Positions 44,635 to 55,724 of a DNA stretch of 64,000 nucleotides are shown here, piece after piece. Under the pieces are notes generated by a model that was not told the origin of the DNA, did not search any database, and saw only the letters and a list, made by a program, of their open reading frames with translations. The first letter of the stretch is position 1. Each line of letters opens with the position of its first letter. The stretch is from CAVQBC01 sp963848415 (lineage in GTDB: Bacteria > Actinomycetota > Thermoleophilia > Solirubrobacterales > Solirubrobacteraceae): contig CAWKDN010000001.1 of NCBI GenBank assembly GCA_963848415.1, forward strand, positions 1,116,001-1,180,000. The letters run 5' to 3'. Made by a program: the position numbers and the translations under genes.

Positions 44635-45005
44635 TCCTGCTGATCTCCGTCGCGGTCGCGGTGCTGTTCGGAAGCGGCGCGTTCCTGATCCTCAAGACCG
44701 ACCTCTTCCGGGTGGTCATCGGCATCACGCTGATCGCCAACGCCGCCAACCTCACGCTGATGGCCTCGGCGCTGAGCCGCGGCCGCGCGCCGATCGCCCC
44801 GCTCGAGCGCGGCGAGCCGGTCTCCGACCCGCTCGTGCAGGCCATGACGCTGACCGCGCTCGTGCTCGGCTTCGCGATCACGGCGCTGCTGCTCGTCGTC
44901 GTGGTCACCGTCCACCGCACGCACGCGACGGTCGACCTCGACGAGCTGGCCCACCAGGAGGCGCGGCGCGAGCAGAGCCTCGAGCGCGAGGAGGTCTCGG
45001 TATGA
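44631..45005 (+). CDS. mrpC: Mrp Na+/H+ antiporter subunit C (NuoK-like)
   Basis: GTG 44631 overlaps the mrpB stop (GTGA). The 124-residue product has three helices with LFGSGAFLILKTDLFRVVIGITLIANAANL, and a second pair around DPLVQAMTLTALVLGFAITALLL. This matches MrpC and the NuoK subunit of complex I. The charged tail ELAHQEARREQSLEREE is longer than in the minimal family. Confidence 0.92.
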   Translation: MILLISVAVAVLFGSGAFLILKTDLFRVVIGITLIANAANLTLMASALSRGRAPIAPLERGEPVSDPLVQAMTLTALVLGFAITALLLVVVVTVHRTHATVDLDELAHQEARREQSLEREEVSV

Positions 45006-46372
45006 CCATCGCCGCGGCGCTGCTGGCGAGCTGGATCCCGGCGGTCGGGATCGCGGCGCTCGACGGCCGCCGCGCGTGGGTGGGCTGGCTGGCGGTCGCG
45101 GCGCTCGCGGCCAACGTTGCCCTGCTCGCGGTGCTGCTCACGTGGGCGGTCGGCGACACCCCGGCCGCGACCGTGCCCGGCGGCTGGGCCGCCGGCGTCG
45201 GCATCAAGCTCGAGGCCGACGCCCTGGGCGCGCTGTTCGCGCTGCTCTCCAGCGGGGTGCTGCTCGTGGCGCTGGCCTTCCAGGTCGCCGCCGGCGGGCG
45301 CTCGCGGCTGCTGCCGGCGCTCACGCTCTTCCTCGCCACCGGGCTCACGGGCCTGTTCCTGACCGCCGACGTCTTCTCGTTCTACGTCTTCTTCGAGCTC
45401 TCGATGATCTGCGCCTACGCGCTGGCGGCGGTCGGCGGCGAGGCCGAGCAGATCGGCGCCTCGTTCATCTTCGCGGTGGTCAACCTGCTCGGCTCGTTCG
45501 TGTTCCTGATCGGGATCGCCGGCCTCTACCACGTGACCGGCACGCTGGACATGGCGATGGCGGCCGAGCGCATGGGCGCGGTCGAGCCCAACAGCGCGAT
45601 CCTGATCGCGGTCTCCTTCTTCATCGCCTTCGGGATCAAGCTCGGCCTCTTCCCGTTCCACTTCTGGCTGCCGGCCGTCTACTGCACGGCGATCCCGCCG
45701 GTGGCGGCGATGCTCTCGGGCGCGGTCGCCAACATCGCCTCCTACGGCCTGCTGCGCCTGGGCTCGGGCCTGCTGCCCGCGCAGGTCGAGCTGGGAGCGG
45801 TCGTGCTCTTGATCCTCGGCTCGGCCAGCATCCTCTACGGCGGGCTGCAGGCGATCGCCCGGCGCACGGCCTCCGAGGTGCTCGCCTACTCGGCGATCGG
45901 CCAGGTGGGCTACGTGCTGATCGCGATCGCGGTCGGCGGCCCGGTCGGGGTGGCGGCGGCGGTGGTCTACTCGATCGCCAACGCCCTGAACAAGACGCTG
46001 CTCTTCCTGACCGTGGGGCGGCGCGGCAAGCTCATCGGCCTGGCCTTCGCGGTGGGCGCGCTGAGCGTCGCCGGCGTGCCGCCGACCTCGGGCTTCTTCG
46101 GCAAGCTCGCGCTGTTCGAGACGGGCGTCGCCCGCGGCGGCGTCGTGCTCGTCGCGCTGATCCTGCTCGGCGGCGCGCTGTCGTTCGTCTACATGTTCCA
46201 GATCTACTCGCACGACTTCTGGCGCGGCGACCGGGCCGAGGGCCGCGAGCCGCGGATGGTGGGCGTGCTGATCGTGCTGGTGACGGTGGTGGTTGTCGGC
46301 GCGGGCCTGTGGCCCGAGCCGCTGCTGGGCGCCGGCCAGGCCGCCGCCGAGGTGCTGGTGGAGCGCGAGTGA
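45002..46372 (+). CDS. mrpD: Mrp Na+/H+ antiporter subunit D (NuoN/NuoM-like)
   Basis: ATG 45002 overlaps the mrpC stop (ATGA). In 456 residues and about 14 hydrophobic segments it has VFSFYVFFELSMICAYAL (helix with the key Glu), FFIAFGIKLGLFPFHFWLPAVYCTAIPPVAAMLSG in pieces, with the channel Lys, and SAIGQVGYVLIA and GVPPTSGFFGKLALF. These are the conserved proton-channel elements of the MrpD/NuoN family. The frame is intact, and the protein with MrpA forms the two proposed ion channels of the complex. Confidence 0.94.
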   Translation: MTIAAALLASWIPAVGIAALDGRRAWVGWLAVAALAANVALLAVLLTWAVGDTPAATVPGGWAAGVGIKLEADALGALFALLSSGVLLVALAFQVAAGGRSRLLPALTLFLATGLTGLFLTADVFSFYVFFELSMICAYALAAVGGEAEQIGASFIFAVVNLLGSFVFLIGIAGLYHVTGTLDMAMAAERMGAVEPNSAILIAVSFFIAFGIKLGLFPFHFWLPAVYCTAIPPVAAMLSGAVANIASYGLLRLGSGLLPAQVELGAVVLLILGSASILYGGLQAIARRTASEVLAYSAIGQVGYVLIAIAVGGPVGVAAAVVYSIANALNKTLLFLTVGRRGKLIGLAFAVGALSVAGVPPTSGFFGKLALFETGVARGGVVLVALILLGGALSFVYMFQIYSHDFWRGDRAEGREPRMVGVLIVLVTVVVVGAGLWPEPLLGAGQAAAEVLVERE

Positions 46373-46857
46373 ACCGGCTCGTCCTCGTCCTCGGGCTGCT
46401 CGTGGCCGTCTACGCGCTCACGCTCGCGAGCGCCGCGCCGGCCGACCTCGCGCTGGGCCTGGTCGCGGCGGGCGGCGTGCTCTTCGCGCTGCGCGACCTC
46501 TACTACCGCCGCGGCGTGCCGGCCATCCCTCACCTGCTGCGGCGGGCGCTGCGCGTGCCGGCCTTCGCGGCGGTGACCCTCCGCGAGATCGTGGCCGGCA
46601 CCTGGACGGTCGCGCTCGTCGTGCTCGGCCGGCGAACGGCGGAAGAGGCCGGGATGGTGGCCATCCCGGTGCACGACTACAGCCGCACGGGCGCCACCGT
46701 CGCCGCGGTCACCATCAACCTCTCGCCCGGGGAGGTCGTCGTCGCGGTCGACGAGGACGTGATGCTCCTGCACACGATCGACGCGTCCGATCCCGCCGGC
46801 GTGGTCGCGCGCCACCGGCGGACATACGAGCACTACCAGCGACCCGTGATCCCGTGA
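46369..46857 (+). CDS. mrpE: Mrp Na+/H+ antiporter subunit E
   Basis: GTG 46369 overlaps the mrpD stop. The 162-residue protein has a two-helix N-terminal hydrophobic domain followed by LREIVAGTWTVALVVLGRR and a cytosolic beta domain. That domain contains MVAIPVHDYSRTGATVAAVTINLSPGEVVVAVDEDVMLLHTID in pieces, with the Thr-Pro/Leu-Ser-Pro-Gly-Glu signature of MrpE. It is required for complex assembly. Seven bases separate it from mrpF. Confidence 0.92.
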   Translation: MNRLVLVLGLLVAVYALTLASAAPADLALGLVAAGGVLFALRDLYYRRGVPAIPHLLRRALRVPAFAAVTLREIVAGTWTVALVVLGRRTAEEAGMVAIPVHDYSRTGATVAAVTINLSPGEVVVAVDEDVMLLHTIDASDPAGVVARHRRTYEHYQRPVIP

Positions 46858-46864
46858 TCATCTG

Positions 46865-47134
46865 ATGCACCAGCTCTTCTTCTACGCCGCCGTCGGCTGG
46901 ATGACCGTGCTGCTCGTCGCGACCGTGCTGCTGGTGGTCCGGCCGCGGTCCGGCGCGCTCGGCCGGCTCCTGGCCCTGGACACGCTGTCGCTGATCCTGA
47001 TCGCGCTGCTCGTGCTCTACGCCGGCGCCGAGGGGGAGGGCGTCTACCTGGACGCCGCCATCGCCCTGGCGCTGCTGAGCTTCATCTCCACGCTCGCCGC
47101 GACCCGTTACCACGACGAAGGCCAGCCGTTCTGA
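46865..47134 (+). CDS. mrpF: Mrp Na+/H+ antiporter subunit F
   Basis: The 89-residue, three-helix protein has RLLALDTLSLILIALLVLYA and YLDAAIALALLSFISTLAATRY, with the conserved Asp in the second helix as in MrpF/MnhF. Normal length. Its stop codon overlaps the mrpG start. Confidence 0.9.
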   Translation: MHQLFFYAAVGWMTVLLVATVLLVVRPRSGALGRLLALDTLSLILIALLVLYAGAEGEGVYLDAAIALALLSFISTLAATRYHDEGQPF

Positions 47135-47421
47135 TGGCGTGGCTGTCGGATGCGCTGGTGCTGCTCGGGCTGGCGGTGATGACGATCGGTGTGCTCGGGC
47201 TCTACCGGCTGCCCGGCCTCTACCTCAAGCTGCACGCCGCCTCGAAGGCCGTCGTGCTGGGCGTCGCGGCGCTGGCGCTCTCGACCGTGGCCTCGGGCGA
47301 CCCGGCGGTGATCGCGCGCGTCGTGCTGATCGTGGGCTTCCTGCTGCTGACCTCGCCGGTGGCGGCGCACGCGATCGCGCGAGCGGCCTACCGGGCCGAG
47401 CGCCGCCGCCACCCCACCTGA
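47134..47421 (+). CDS. mrpG: Mrp Na+/H+ antiporter subunit G
   Basis: ATG 47134 overlaps the mrpF stop (TGATG). The 95-residue protein has three helices with VMTIGVLGLYRLPGLYLKLHAASKAVVLGVAAL, the MrpG signature including Arg-Leu-Pro, and LLTSPVAAHAIARAAYR. It closes the seven-gene operon. A near-perfect hairpin spans its stop codon, and the convergent ScyD/E gene begins to be read from the other side. Confidence 0.92.
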   Translation: MAWLSDALVLLGLAVMTIGVLGLYRLPGLYLKLHAASKAVVLGVAALALSTVASGDPAVIARVVLIVGFLLLTSPVAAHAIARAAYRAERRRHPT

Positions 47422-47442
47422 GAACGCCGGCGGGGTGGCGGC
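47405..47442. terminator. 14-bp hairpin (one mismatch) at the end of the mrp operon
   Basis: GCCGCCACCCCACC (47405-47418) pairs with 47429-47442 with a single mismatch. The ten-base loop holds the mrpG stop codon. It lies between convergent mrpG and the ScyD/E-like gene. Confidence 0.6.
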
Positions 47443-47453
47443 TGCGGGGACGA

Positions 47454-48680
47454 TCAGCCGCGGATGCGGACGATCTGCCCCTCGTCCGGCGAGCCGCCGT
47501 TGTTGGCGACGTAGACGTCCCCCGAGCGCGAGACGGTCAGGCCGGTCGGCTGCTGGAGCTTGCCGGCGGCGAGCTCCGTGCGGGTGCCGTTGCGGCTGAC
47601 GCGCACGAGCTTGCCGGGGGTCGGGCCCGCCAGGAAGCTGTCGCTCGCGATCTGCAGGACGTAGAAGCTGCCGTCCTTGCCGAGCGCGACGTCGACGATC
47701 AGCGTGAAGCCGTCGAGCGCCACCGTCCGGTTACCGTTGCGCACGCGGTAGACGTTGGCGGCGTCCTTCGGGAAGGGGAAGCCGGTGAGCTGCCCCACGT
47801 ACGCCGAGCCGCCGTCGCGGACCACGCCGGTCGGCACCGGCTGGTAGGGGATCTTCGTCCCGGGCGGCAGGCCGAGGAACGGCGGCGCCTCCGTCTCGCC
47901 GAACGGGGTGAAGACCGAGAGCAGCGAGATGCGGCCCCACGGGCTCACGCCGAGCAGGTCGTTGCCGCCCGCGTCGGTCACGAGGACCTCCCACGGGTTC
48001 GAGGCGTCGACCGAGAACGGGTTGGAGTCCTTCTCTGCGTCGGGCTGGCCGGCGTCCGGGTCGTTGGCGTACTCCCAGGCTGCGAGGTCGGCGACCTTCT
48101 CGACGCGGCCGTAGCCGTGGCCGTGACCATGCCCGTGGCGGCGGTGGTGGCTGAACCAGTTCGAGCGCTTGAGCCCCACCCGATAGAGCGAGCCGAAGGC
48201 GCCGCCCACCTCGCCGAGCGCCGCGCGGCCCTCGGGACCGGAGCCCAGGCCGACGGTGAAGTAGCCCGCGCGCCAGTTGAACGACACGTCCTGCGGCCCG
48301 ATGGCGTCAGCGCCGGCCACGAACGGCGGGCCCATCGGGTCCGGCTCGGCCGGGGGATCGACGACGGCCAGCGAGGGCAGCCCGCTGATGACCTGGCGCG
48401 TGCGGCCGGAGCGCACGTTCACGCGCGTGATGGCCCCCGTCGGGCCGTAGCACGCGTTGCCGCCGTCCGGCGAGGTGATGCACGCCCCGCGGCCGCCGCG
48501 GCCGGCCTCGGACACGTAGAGATGCCCGTCGGGACCGAAGTCCATCCCGCGCGGGTTGGCCAGGCCTCCGGCCACGACGTCGAGCTCCTCTGCACCCGCG
48601 AGGCTTGGCGCCGCACAGGCGAGGGCGGCACCGAGCGCGGCCGTGGCGATGGCACGGCGGCGCACCACAGATCTGGACAA
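47454..48680 (-). CDS. ScyD/ScyE-family secreted beta-propeller protein
   Basis: A full AGGAGG (minus strand, 48690-48685) lies four bases before TTG 48680, which I take as the start; GTG 48668 or 48665 would be too far from it. The 408-residue precursor has a signal peptide (AIATAALGAALACAAPSLAGA). Repeated beta-propeller blades follow, with GMDFGPDGHLYVSEAG, PWEVLVTDAGGNDLL, GKDGSFYVLQIA, and LTVSRSGDVYVANNGG. This is the ScyD/ScyE family, named after cyanobacterial scytonemin genes but present in many actinobacteria with no known substrate. A His/Gly insertion (HHRRHGHGHGHGYG) near residue 175 could bind metal ions. Confidence 0.82.
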   Translation of the reverse strand: MSRSVVRRRAIATAALGAALACAAPSLAGAEELDVVAGGLANPRGMDFGPDGHLYVSEAGRGGRGACITSPDGGNACYGPTGAITRVNVRSGRTRQVISGLPSLAVVDPPAEPDPMGPPFVAGADAIGPQDVSFNWRAGYFTVGLGSGPEGRAALGEVGGAFGSLYRVGLKRSNWFSHHRRHGHGHGHGYGRVEKVADLAAWEYANDPDAGQPDAEKDSNPFSVDASNPWEVLVTDAGGNDLLGVSPWGRISLLSVFTPFGETEAPPFLGLPPGTKIPYQPVPTGVVRDGGSAYVGQLTGFPFPKDAANVYRVRNGNRTVALDGFTLIVDVALGKDGSFYVLQIASDSFLAGPTPGKLVRVSRNGTRTELAAGKLQQPTGLTVSRSGDVYVANNGGSPDEGQIVRIRG

Positions 48681-48765
48681 CGTTCCTCCTTGGGACGGCG
48701 ATGAACTCCGACCAGCCGACCCTATGCGCGCGGTGATTGCCGGCGCAATCGCCGCCAACGCCCGG

Positions 48766-51627
<2,862 letters not shown>

Positions 51628-51711
51628 GGCGTTTCAGGGCTCCAGGCGGCGAAGTCTCGGGGGACAGCACCAGTTTCGCACCCAGGGGCGCTCGCGCCCG
51701 TACCCCTGGAC

Positions 51712-52173
51712 ATGGAACGCGTCTGGGACTACCCCCGCCCGCCGGCGCTCGTGCCCTGCGAGCGGCGCGTGCGGATCGAGCTCGGCGGCGAGACCGTCGC
51801 GGACTCAGAGCGCGCGCTGCGCGTGCTCGAGACGAGCCATCCGCCGACGATCTACGTGCCGCCCGCCGACTTCGCCGAGGGCGTCCTGCGACCGGCCCGC
51901 GGCAGCTCGCTGTGCGAGTTCAAGGGCCGCGCGCGCTACCACGACCTCGTCGCCGGCGGGCGCACCGCCTCACGTGCGGGCTGGTCGTATCCCGACCCCG
52001 TGGAAGCCTACGCCGCGCTCGCGGACCACGTGTGCGTCTATCCGAGCCGGATGGACGCCTGCTGGCTGGACGACGAGCGCGTGCAGGCCCAGGAGGGTGA
52101 CTTCTACGGCGGCTGGATCACGGCGGACCTCGTCGGGCCCTTCAAGGGGGCGCCCGGCACGCTCGGCTGGTAG
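51712..52173 (+). CDS. DUF427 family protein
   Basis: The 153-residue protein starts at ATG 51712. It reads RVWDYPRPPALVPCERRVRIELGGETVADS, then VLETSHPPTIYVPPADF, SSLCEFKGRARYHDLV, WSYPDPVEAYAALADHVCVYPSRMDACWLDDERV and QEGDFYGGWIT. This is the complete signature of the DUF427 family. Its small beta-barrel fold is common in actinobacteria and cyanobacteria, and the function is unknown. The Cys in the SLCEFKG segment and the Lys are family-conserved. Its frame is intact. Confidence 0.88.
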   Translation: MERVWDYPRPPALVPCERRVRIELGGETVADSERALRVLETSHPPTIYVPPADFAEGVLRPARGSSLCEFKGRARYHDLVAGGRTASRAGWSYPDPVEAYAALADHVCVYPSRMDACWLDDERVQAQEGDFYGGWITADLVGPFKGAPGTLGW

Positions 52174-52210
52174 CCGTTCGCGCGCCCGCCGGGCAGGGTA
52201 CGCCGCACGC

Positions 52211-53335
52211 ATGGCCGTCCAACCGCTCACCCGAGGGCGCCTGCGCCGGATCGCCGAGGTCCGCCCGGCGCACGGCCGCGTCCTCTCCGTCTTCCTCAAC
52301 CTCGATCCCGCGGAGTTCGCCACCCCGCCGGCGCGCACGTCGGCGGTCACCTCGGTCCTGACCGACGCGGCGCACCGGATCGAGCAGGCCGGGCTCGACC
52401 ACGACGACCGCCAGGCGCTCAAGCACGACCTCGAGCGCGTCGAGGGCATCCTGCGCGGCGACGATCTGGCCGAGGACGGCACGCACGGCGTGGCGGTCTA
52501 CGCCGCCGAGGAGGCGAACCTGCTCGAGGTCGTCCGGCTACCGCACCCGATCGAGTCGCGCGTGGCGATCGAGCCGACGCCGTTCGTCGAGCCGCTGATC
52601 ACCGAGGCCGACGGCGAGCGCTGGTGCGTGCTGCTGGCCAGCCGTCGCACGGCACGCATCTTCGTCGGGCCCGCCGACCGGCTGGAGGAGACCGATCACC
52701 TGCAGGACGACGTCCACCGCCAGCACGACCAGGGCGGCTGGTCGCAGAGCCGCTACCAGCGCGGGGTCGAGAAGGAGAAGGACGACCACCTCGACCGCAC
52801 GGCCGCGGTGCTCTTCGACGCGTTCAAGCTGCGCCCGTTCGACCGCCTGCTGGTGGGCGCGCCCGGTGAGCTGGTCGGCGCTGTGGAGACGCGGCTGCAC
52901 CCCTACCTGCGCGAGCGGCGCGCCGGGCGCGTGTCACTCGACGTCGAGCACGCCACGCTCGAGGAGGTCCGCCGCCACGCGGCCGCCGCGGCCGAGGAGT
53001 GGGCGCGTGAGTGCGAGCGCGAGGCGCTGGACCGGCTCGCCGCCGGCGTCGGACGCGGCGACCGCGGCGCCGCCGGCCTGCCCGACGTCCTGCAGGCCCT
53101 CAACCAGGCGCGCGTCGAGACGCTCCTGCTCGCGCCGGGGCTCTCGGCTTCCGGCTTCCGCGACCCGCAGGCCGACCTGCTCTCCGCCACCGGCGGCGCC
53201 GGGCTCGAGCCGGTCGACGACGTGGTCGAGGCGGCGGTGGAGAAGGCGCTCGAGCAGGCGGCCGGCGTGCTGGTCGTCCGCTACCACGACGACCTCGGCC
53301 CGCTCGACGGGATCGGCGCCGTGCTGAGGTACTAG
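52211..53335 (+). CDS. Vms1/Ankzf1-type (aeRF1-like) peptidyl-tRNA hydrolase family protein
   Basis: The 374-residue protein starts at ATG 52211. After an N-terminal domain (VLSVFLNLDPAEFATPPARTS) and a central domain it has GGWSQSRYQRGVEKEKDDHL near residue 175, the GGQ-like loop of Vms1/Ankzf1 and of bacterial aeRF1 relatives. This loop places a Gly-Gly-x-Ser-Gln at the peptidyl-tRNA ester. The C-terminal third has the eRF1 domain-3-like LNQARVETLLLAPGLSASGF and DDVVEAAVEKALEQAAGVLVV. The family is linked to ribosome rescue and tRNA cleavage. The bacterial role is unproven. Its stop overlaps the nicotinamidase start (TAGTG). Confidence 0.82.
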   Translation: MAVQPLTRGRLRRIAEVRPAHGRVLSVFLNLDPAEFATPPARTSAVTSVLTDAAHRIEQAGLDHDDRQALKHDLERVEGILRGDDLAEDGTHGVAVYAAEEANLLEVVRLPHPIESRVAIEPTPFVEPLITEADGERWCVLLASRRTARIFVGPADRLEETDHLQDDVHRQHDQGGWSQSRYQRGVEKEKDDHLDRTAAVLFDAFKLRPFDRLLVGAPGELVGAVETRLHPYLRERRAGRVSLDVEHATLEEVRRHAAAAAEEWARECEREALDRLAAGVGRGDRGAAGLPDVLQALNQARVETLLLAPGLSASGFRDPQADLLSATGGAGLEPVDDVVEAAVEKALEQAAGVLVVRYHDDLGPLDGIGAVLRY

Positions 53336-53877
53336 TGTCACGCGCGTTGATCGTCGTCGACTACCAGAACGACTTCGCGCGGCCCGACGGCGCGCTGTCG
53401 GTCGCGGGCGGGGAGGACATCGCGCCGGCGATCAACGCGCTGGCGGCCTCGGAGGACTTCGACCTGGTCGTGGCCACGCGCGACTGGCACCCGCCCGACC
53501 ACGACTCCTTCGCCGCCCAGGGCGGCCCGTGGCCGGTGCACTGCGTGGCCGGCACGCCGGGCGCGGAGCTGCACCCCGCGCTCGAGCAGGCGGCGCTCGA
53601 CCACGTGCTCGAGACGGGCAAGGTCTCCGGCGAGGAGGGCTACTCGGGCTTCGAGGGCACCAACCTCGCCGAGCTGCTGGCCGAGCGCGACGTCGACGCG
53701 GTGACCGTCGTCGGCCTCGCCACCGACTACTGCGTCAAGCACACCGGGCTGGACGCAGCGCGCAAGGGCCTCGAGGTCACCGTGCTGCTCGACGCCATCC
53801 GCGCCGTCGACGTGGAGCCGGGCGACGCCGAGCGCGCGCTCGACGAGCTGCGCGCCGCGGGCGCCACCGTCGCCTAG
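53335..53877 (+). CDS. pncA: Nicotinamidase/pyrazinamidase
   Basis: GTG 53335 overlaps the preceding stop codon. The 180-residue enzyme has the triad Asp in LIVVDYQNDF, Lys in ETGKVSGEE, and Cys in VVGLATDYCVKHT. The metal ligands are in ATRDWHPPDHDSF. It converts nicotinamide to nicotinate and ammonia. The nicotinate phosphoribosyltransferase gene 645 bases downstream, on the other strand, encodes the next step of NAD salvage. The coding frame is intact. Confidence 0.9.
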   Translation: MSRALIVVDYQNDFARPDGALSVAGGEDIAPAINALAASEDFDLVVATRDWHPPDHDSFAAQGGPWPVHCVAGTPGAELHPALEQAALDHVLETGKVSGEEGYSGFEGTNLAELLAERDVDAVTVVGLATDYCVKHTGLDAARKGLEVTVLLDAIRAVDVEPGDAERALDELRAAGATVA

Positions 53878-53882
53878 GACCC

Positions 53883-54500
53883 ATGCCTCAGAGCCCGGGC
53901 GACCGCCTCGCCGCCGAGCTGCGCCCGCACATCGCCGACCGGCGCGTGCTCGACGCGGTGCGCTCGGTCCCGCGCGACCGCTTCGTGCCCGAGGCGCTGC
54001 GGGCCGAGGCGTGGGAGAACCACCCGCTGCCGATCGGCGGCGGCCAGACGATCTCCCAGCCGCTCGTCGTGGCCCGCATGTGCGAGCTGCTCGAGCTGCG
54101 CGGCGAGGAGCGCGTGCTCGACGTCGGGACCGGCTCGGGCTACCACGCCGCCCTGCTCGCCCAGCTTGCCGGCTGGGTCTACTCGGTCGAGGTGATCCCC
54201 GGGCTCGCGGCGCTCGCCGCCGCGAACCTCGCCGCCGCCGGGATCGAGAACGTCACGCTCGCGACCGGCGACGGCCGGCTCGGCCTGCCCGAGTACGCGC
54301 CGTTCGACGCGATCAACGTCGCGGCCGCCGCGAGCCCGGGCGTGCCGCCGGCGCTCGAGGTCCAGCTCGCCGACGGCGGGCGCCTGGTGGCGCCGGTCGC
54401 CGCCGCCGAGCAGCGGCTCGTGCTCGAGCGCCGGCGCGGCGACGGCCTGGAGGTGCACGCGCTCGAGCGGGTGCGCTTCGTCCCGCTCGTCGAGCGCTGA
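53883..54500 (+). CDS. pcm: Protein-L-isoaspartate O-methyltransferase
   Basis: The 205-residue protein has VLDAVRSVPRDRFVPEALRAEAW, the isoaspartate-binding HPLPIGGGQTISQPLVVARM, and the S-adenosylmethionine motif ERVLDVGTGSGYHAALLAQ. A region of GRLVAPVAAAEQRLVLERR completes the small PCMT fold. It repairs isoaspartyl residues in damaged proteins. The start ATG 53883 lies five bases after the pncA stop, so both belong to one transcript with the Vms1-like gene. Confidence 0.9.
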   Translation: MPQSPGDRLAAELRPHIADRRVLDAVRSVPRDRFVPEALRAEAWENHPLPIGGGQTISQPLVVARMCELLELRGEERVLDVGTGSGYHAALLAQLAGWVYSVEVIPGLAALAAANLAAAGIENVTLATGDGRLGLPEYAPFDAINVAAAASPGVPPALEVQLADGGRLVAPVAAAEQRLVLERRRGDGLEVHALERVRFVPLVER

Positions 54501-54506
54501 GTCCTC

Positions 54507-54522
54507 AGCCTGGATCCAGGCT
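54507..54522. terminator. 16-base perfect palindrome between convergent pcm and pncB
   Basis: AGCCTGGATCCAGGCT at 54507-54522 is self-complementary and reaches the first base of the pncB stop codon. It could form a hairpin with a very tight loop or be a dyad binding site. Confidence 0.4.
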
Positions 54523-55622
54523 CAGGCGACCGGCTCCAGGCGCGGGTTGGGGTTCAGCTGCCGGCCGACCTTGGCGTTGGGGCGCCCGTCGAGCACCACG
54601 ACGTCGGCGGTGAAGTCGTTTGAGCCGCGGATCAGCGACGAGCCCACGCCATAGGCGTCGACCGGGACCCCGGCAGCCTCGAAGGCGCGGATGCGATCCG
54701 CGGTGAAGCCGCCGGAGACGACGATCTTGACCCGCTCGAAGCCATGCTCGTCGAGCGCGTCGCGGGTCAGGCGCACGAGCTCCTCGTTGACGCCGGTCGG
54801 GGCGTCCTCGCCGTGCAGGCGCTGCAGGCCCAGGTCGGCGAGCCGGTCCGACGTGTCCAGCCGTACGCCCCACAGCCGCTCGCCGAGCGCCTCGGCGACG
54901 GCCAGCGTGGTCGTGATCGAGTCGTTGTCGTAGTCGACCAGCACCGTCACGTTCATCTCGTCTGCGTAGGCCTCGGCGAAGGCGGCGGCGGCCTGCACCG
55001 TGTCGCCGCCGAAGGCGGCGATCAGCCCGTGCGGCACCGTGCCGACGCCGCGCCCGCCCCACCACGAGGCCTGTGCGTCGGTGGAGACCCCGATCGCCCC
55101 CGCCACGTGGGCGGCCCAGCCGTCACCGGTCTGGACCAGCCAGTGGTCGTGACGCGCGGGGAAGTAGAGGATCTCCTTGCCCTGCGCGGCCTCGACGACC
55201 TCGCGGACGTTGCGCATGATCAGCGTGCGGCGCGCCAAGCAGCCCAGGTAGACGGTCTCGAGGTGGGCGAAGAGCCCGTAGTCGCCCTCGATCGTCATCA
55301 CCGTCTCCCACGGCGCGATCTCGTCGCCCTCGTAGAGTGCGCGGACGTCGAGCAGGTCCCAGCCGGGCGTCCAGCCGCCGTCGGCCGAGCGCCGCCCCGC
55401 GCACTGCCGCAGCACAGCGATCGCCTCGTCGATGCCGCCCAGCGCCGACTCCTCGCGCTGGAAGACCTGCATCACCACCCGCGGGTGACGATCCCCGGCC
55501 TCGATCAGCGCCTTGGTGTAGTTGAAGTAGGCGTCGGAGTAGTAGCCGTCACGGATCCGTTGCACCGGCAGACGGAACGTCTCGACCGGGATACGCTGCC
55601 GCTCGCGCTGGGAGGGACCCAT
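54522..55622 (-). CDS. pncB: Nicotinate phosphoribosyltransferase
   Basis: ATG 55622 opens a 366-residue enzyme. DGYYSDAYFNYTKALIEA is the substrate-binding start of this family. Later come VYLGCLARRTLIMRNVRE, a YFPARHDHW active-site His, GVSTDAQASWWGGRGVGTVPHGLIAAFGG in pieces, and DYDNDS. LDTSDRLADLGLQ and VVSGGFTADRIRAFEAAGVPVDAYGVGSSLI complete the phosphoribosyl pocket. It makes nicotinate mononucleotide from nicotinate and PRPP. Its length is shorter than E. coli PncB and typical of the archaeal/actinobacterial subfamily. With pncA it completes NAD salvage. Confidence 0.9.
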   Translation of the reverse strand: MGPSQRERQRIPVETFRLPVQRIRDGYYSDAYFNYTKALIEAGDRHPRVVMQVFQREESALGGIDEAIAVLRQCAGRRSADGGWTPGWDLLDVRALYEGDEIAPWETVMTIEGDYGLFAHLETVYLGCLARRTLIMRNVREVVEAAQGKEILYFPARHDHWLVQTGDGWAAHVAGAIGVSTDAQASWWGGRGVGTVPHGLIAAFGGDTVQAAAAFAEAYADEMNVTVLVDYDNDSITTTLAVAEALGERLWGVRLDTSDRLADLGLQRLHGEDAPTGVNEELVRLTRDALDEHGFERVKIVVSGGFTADRIRAFEAAGVPVDAYGVGSSLIRGSNDFTADVVVLDGRPNAKVGRQLNPNPRLEPVA

Positions 55623-55724
55623 GGCGGCGCAAGTAAATCAAGAGCGTCATTAAGCCAACCGGGCAGCTGGTCCGGTACGGATCAGCAGGCAGCTTCGTCC
55701 AACCGATGCAGGAGGTAGCACGCA

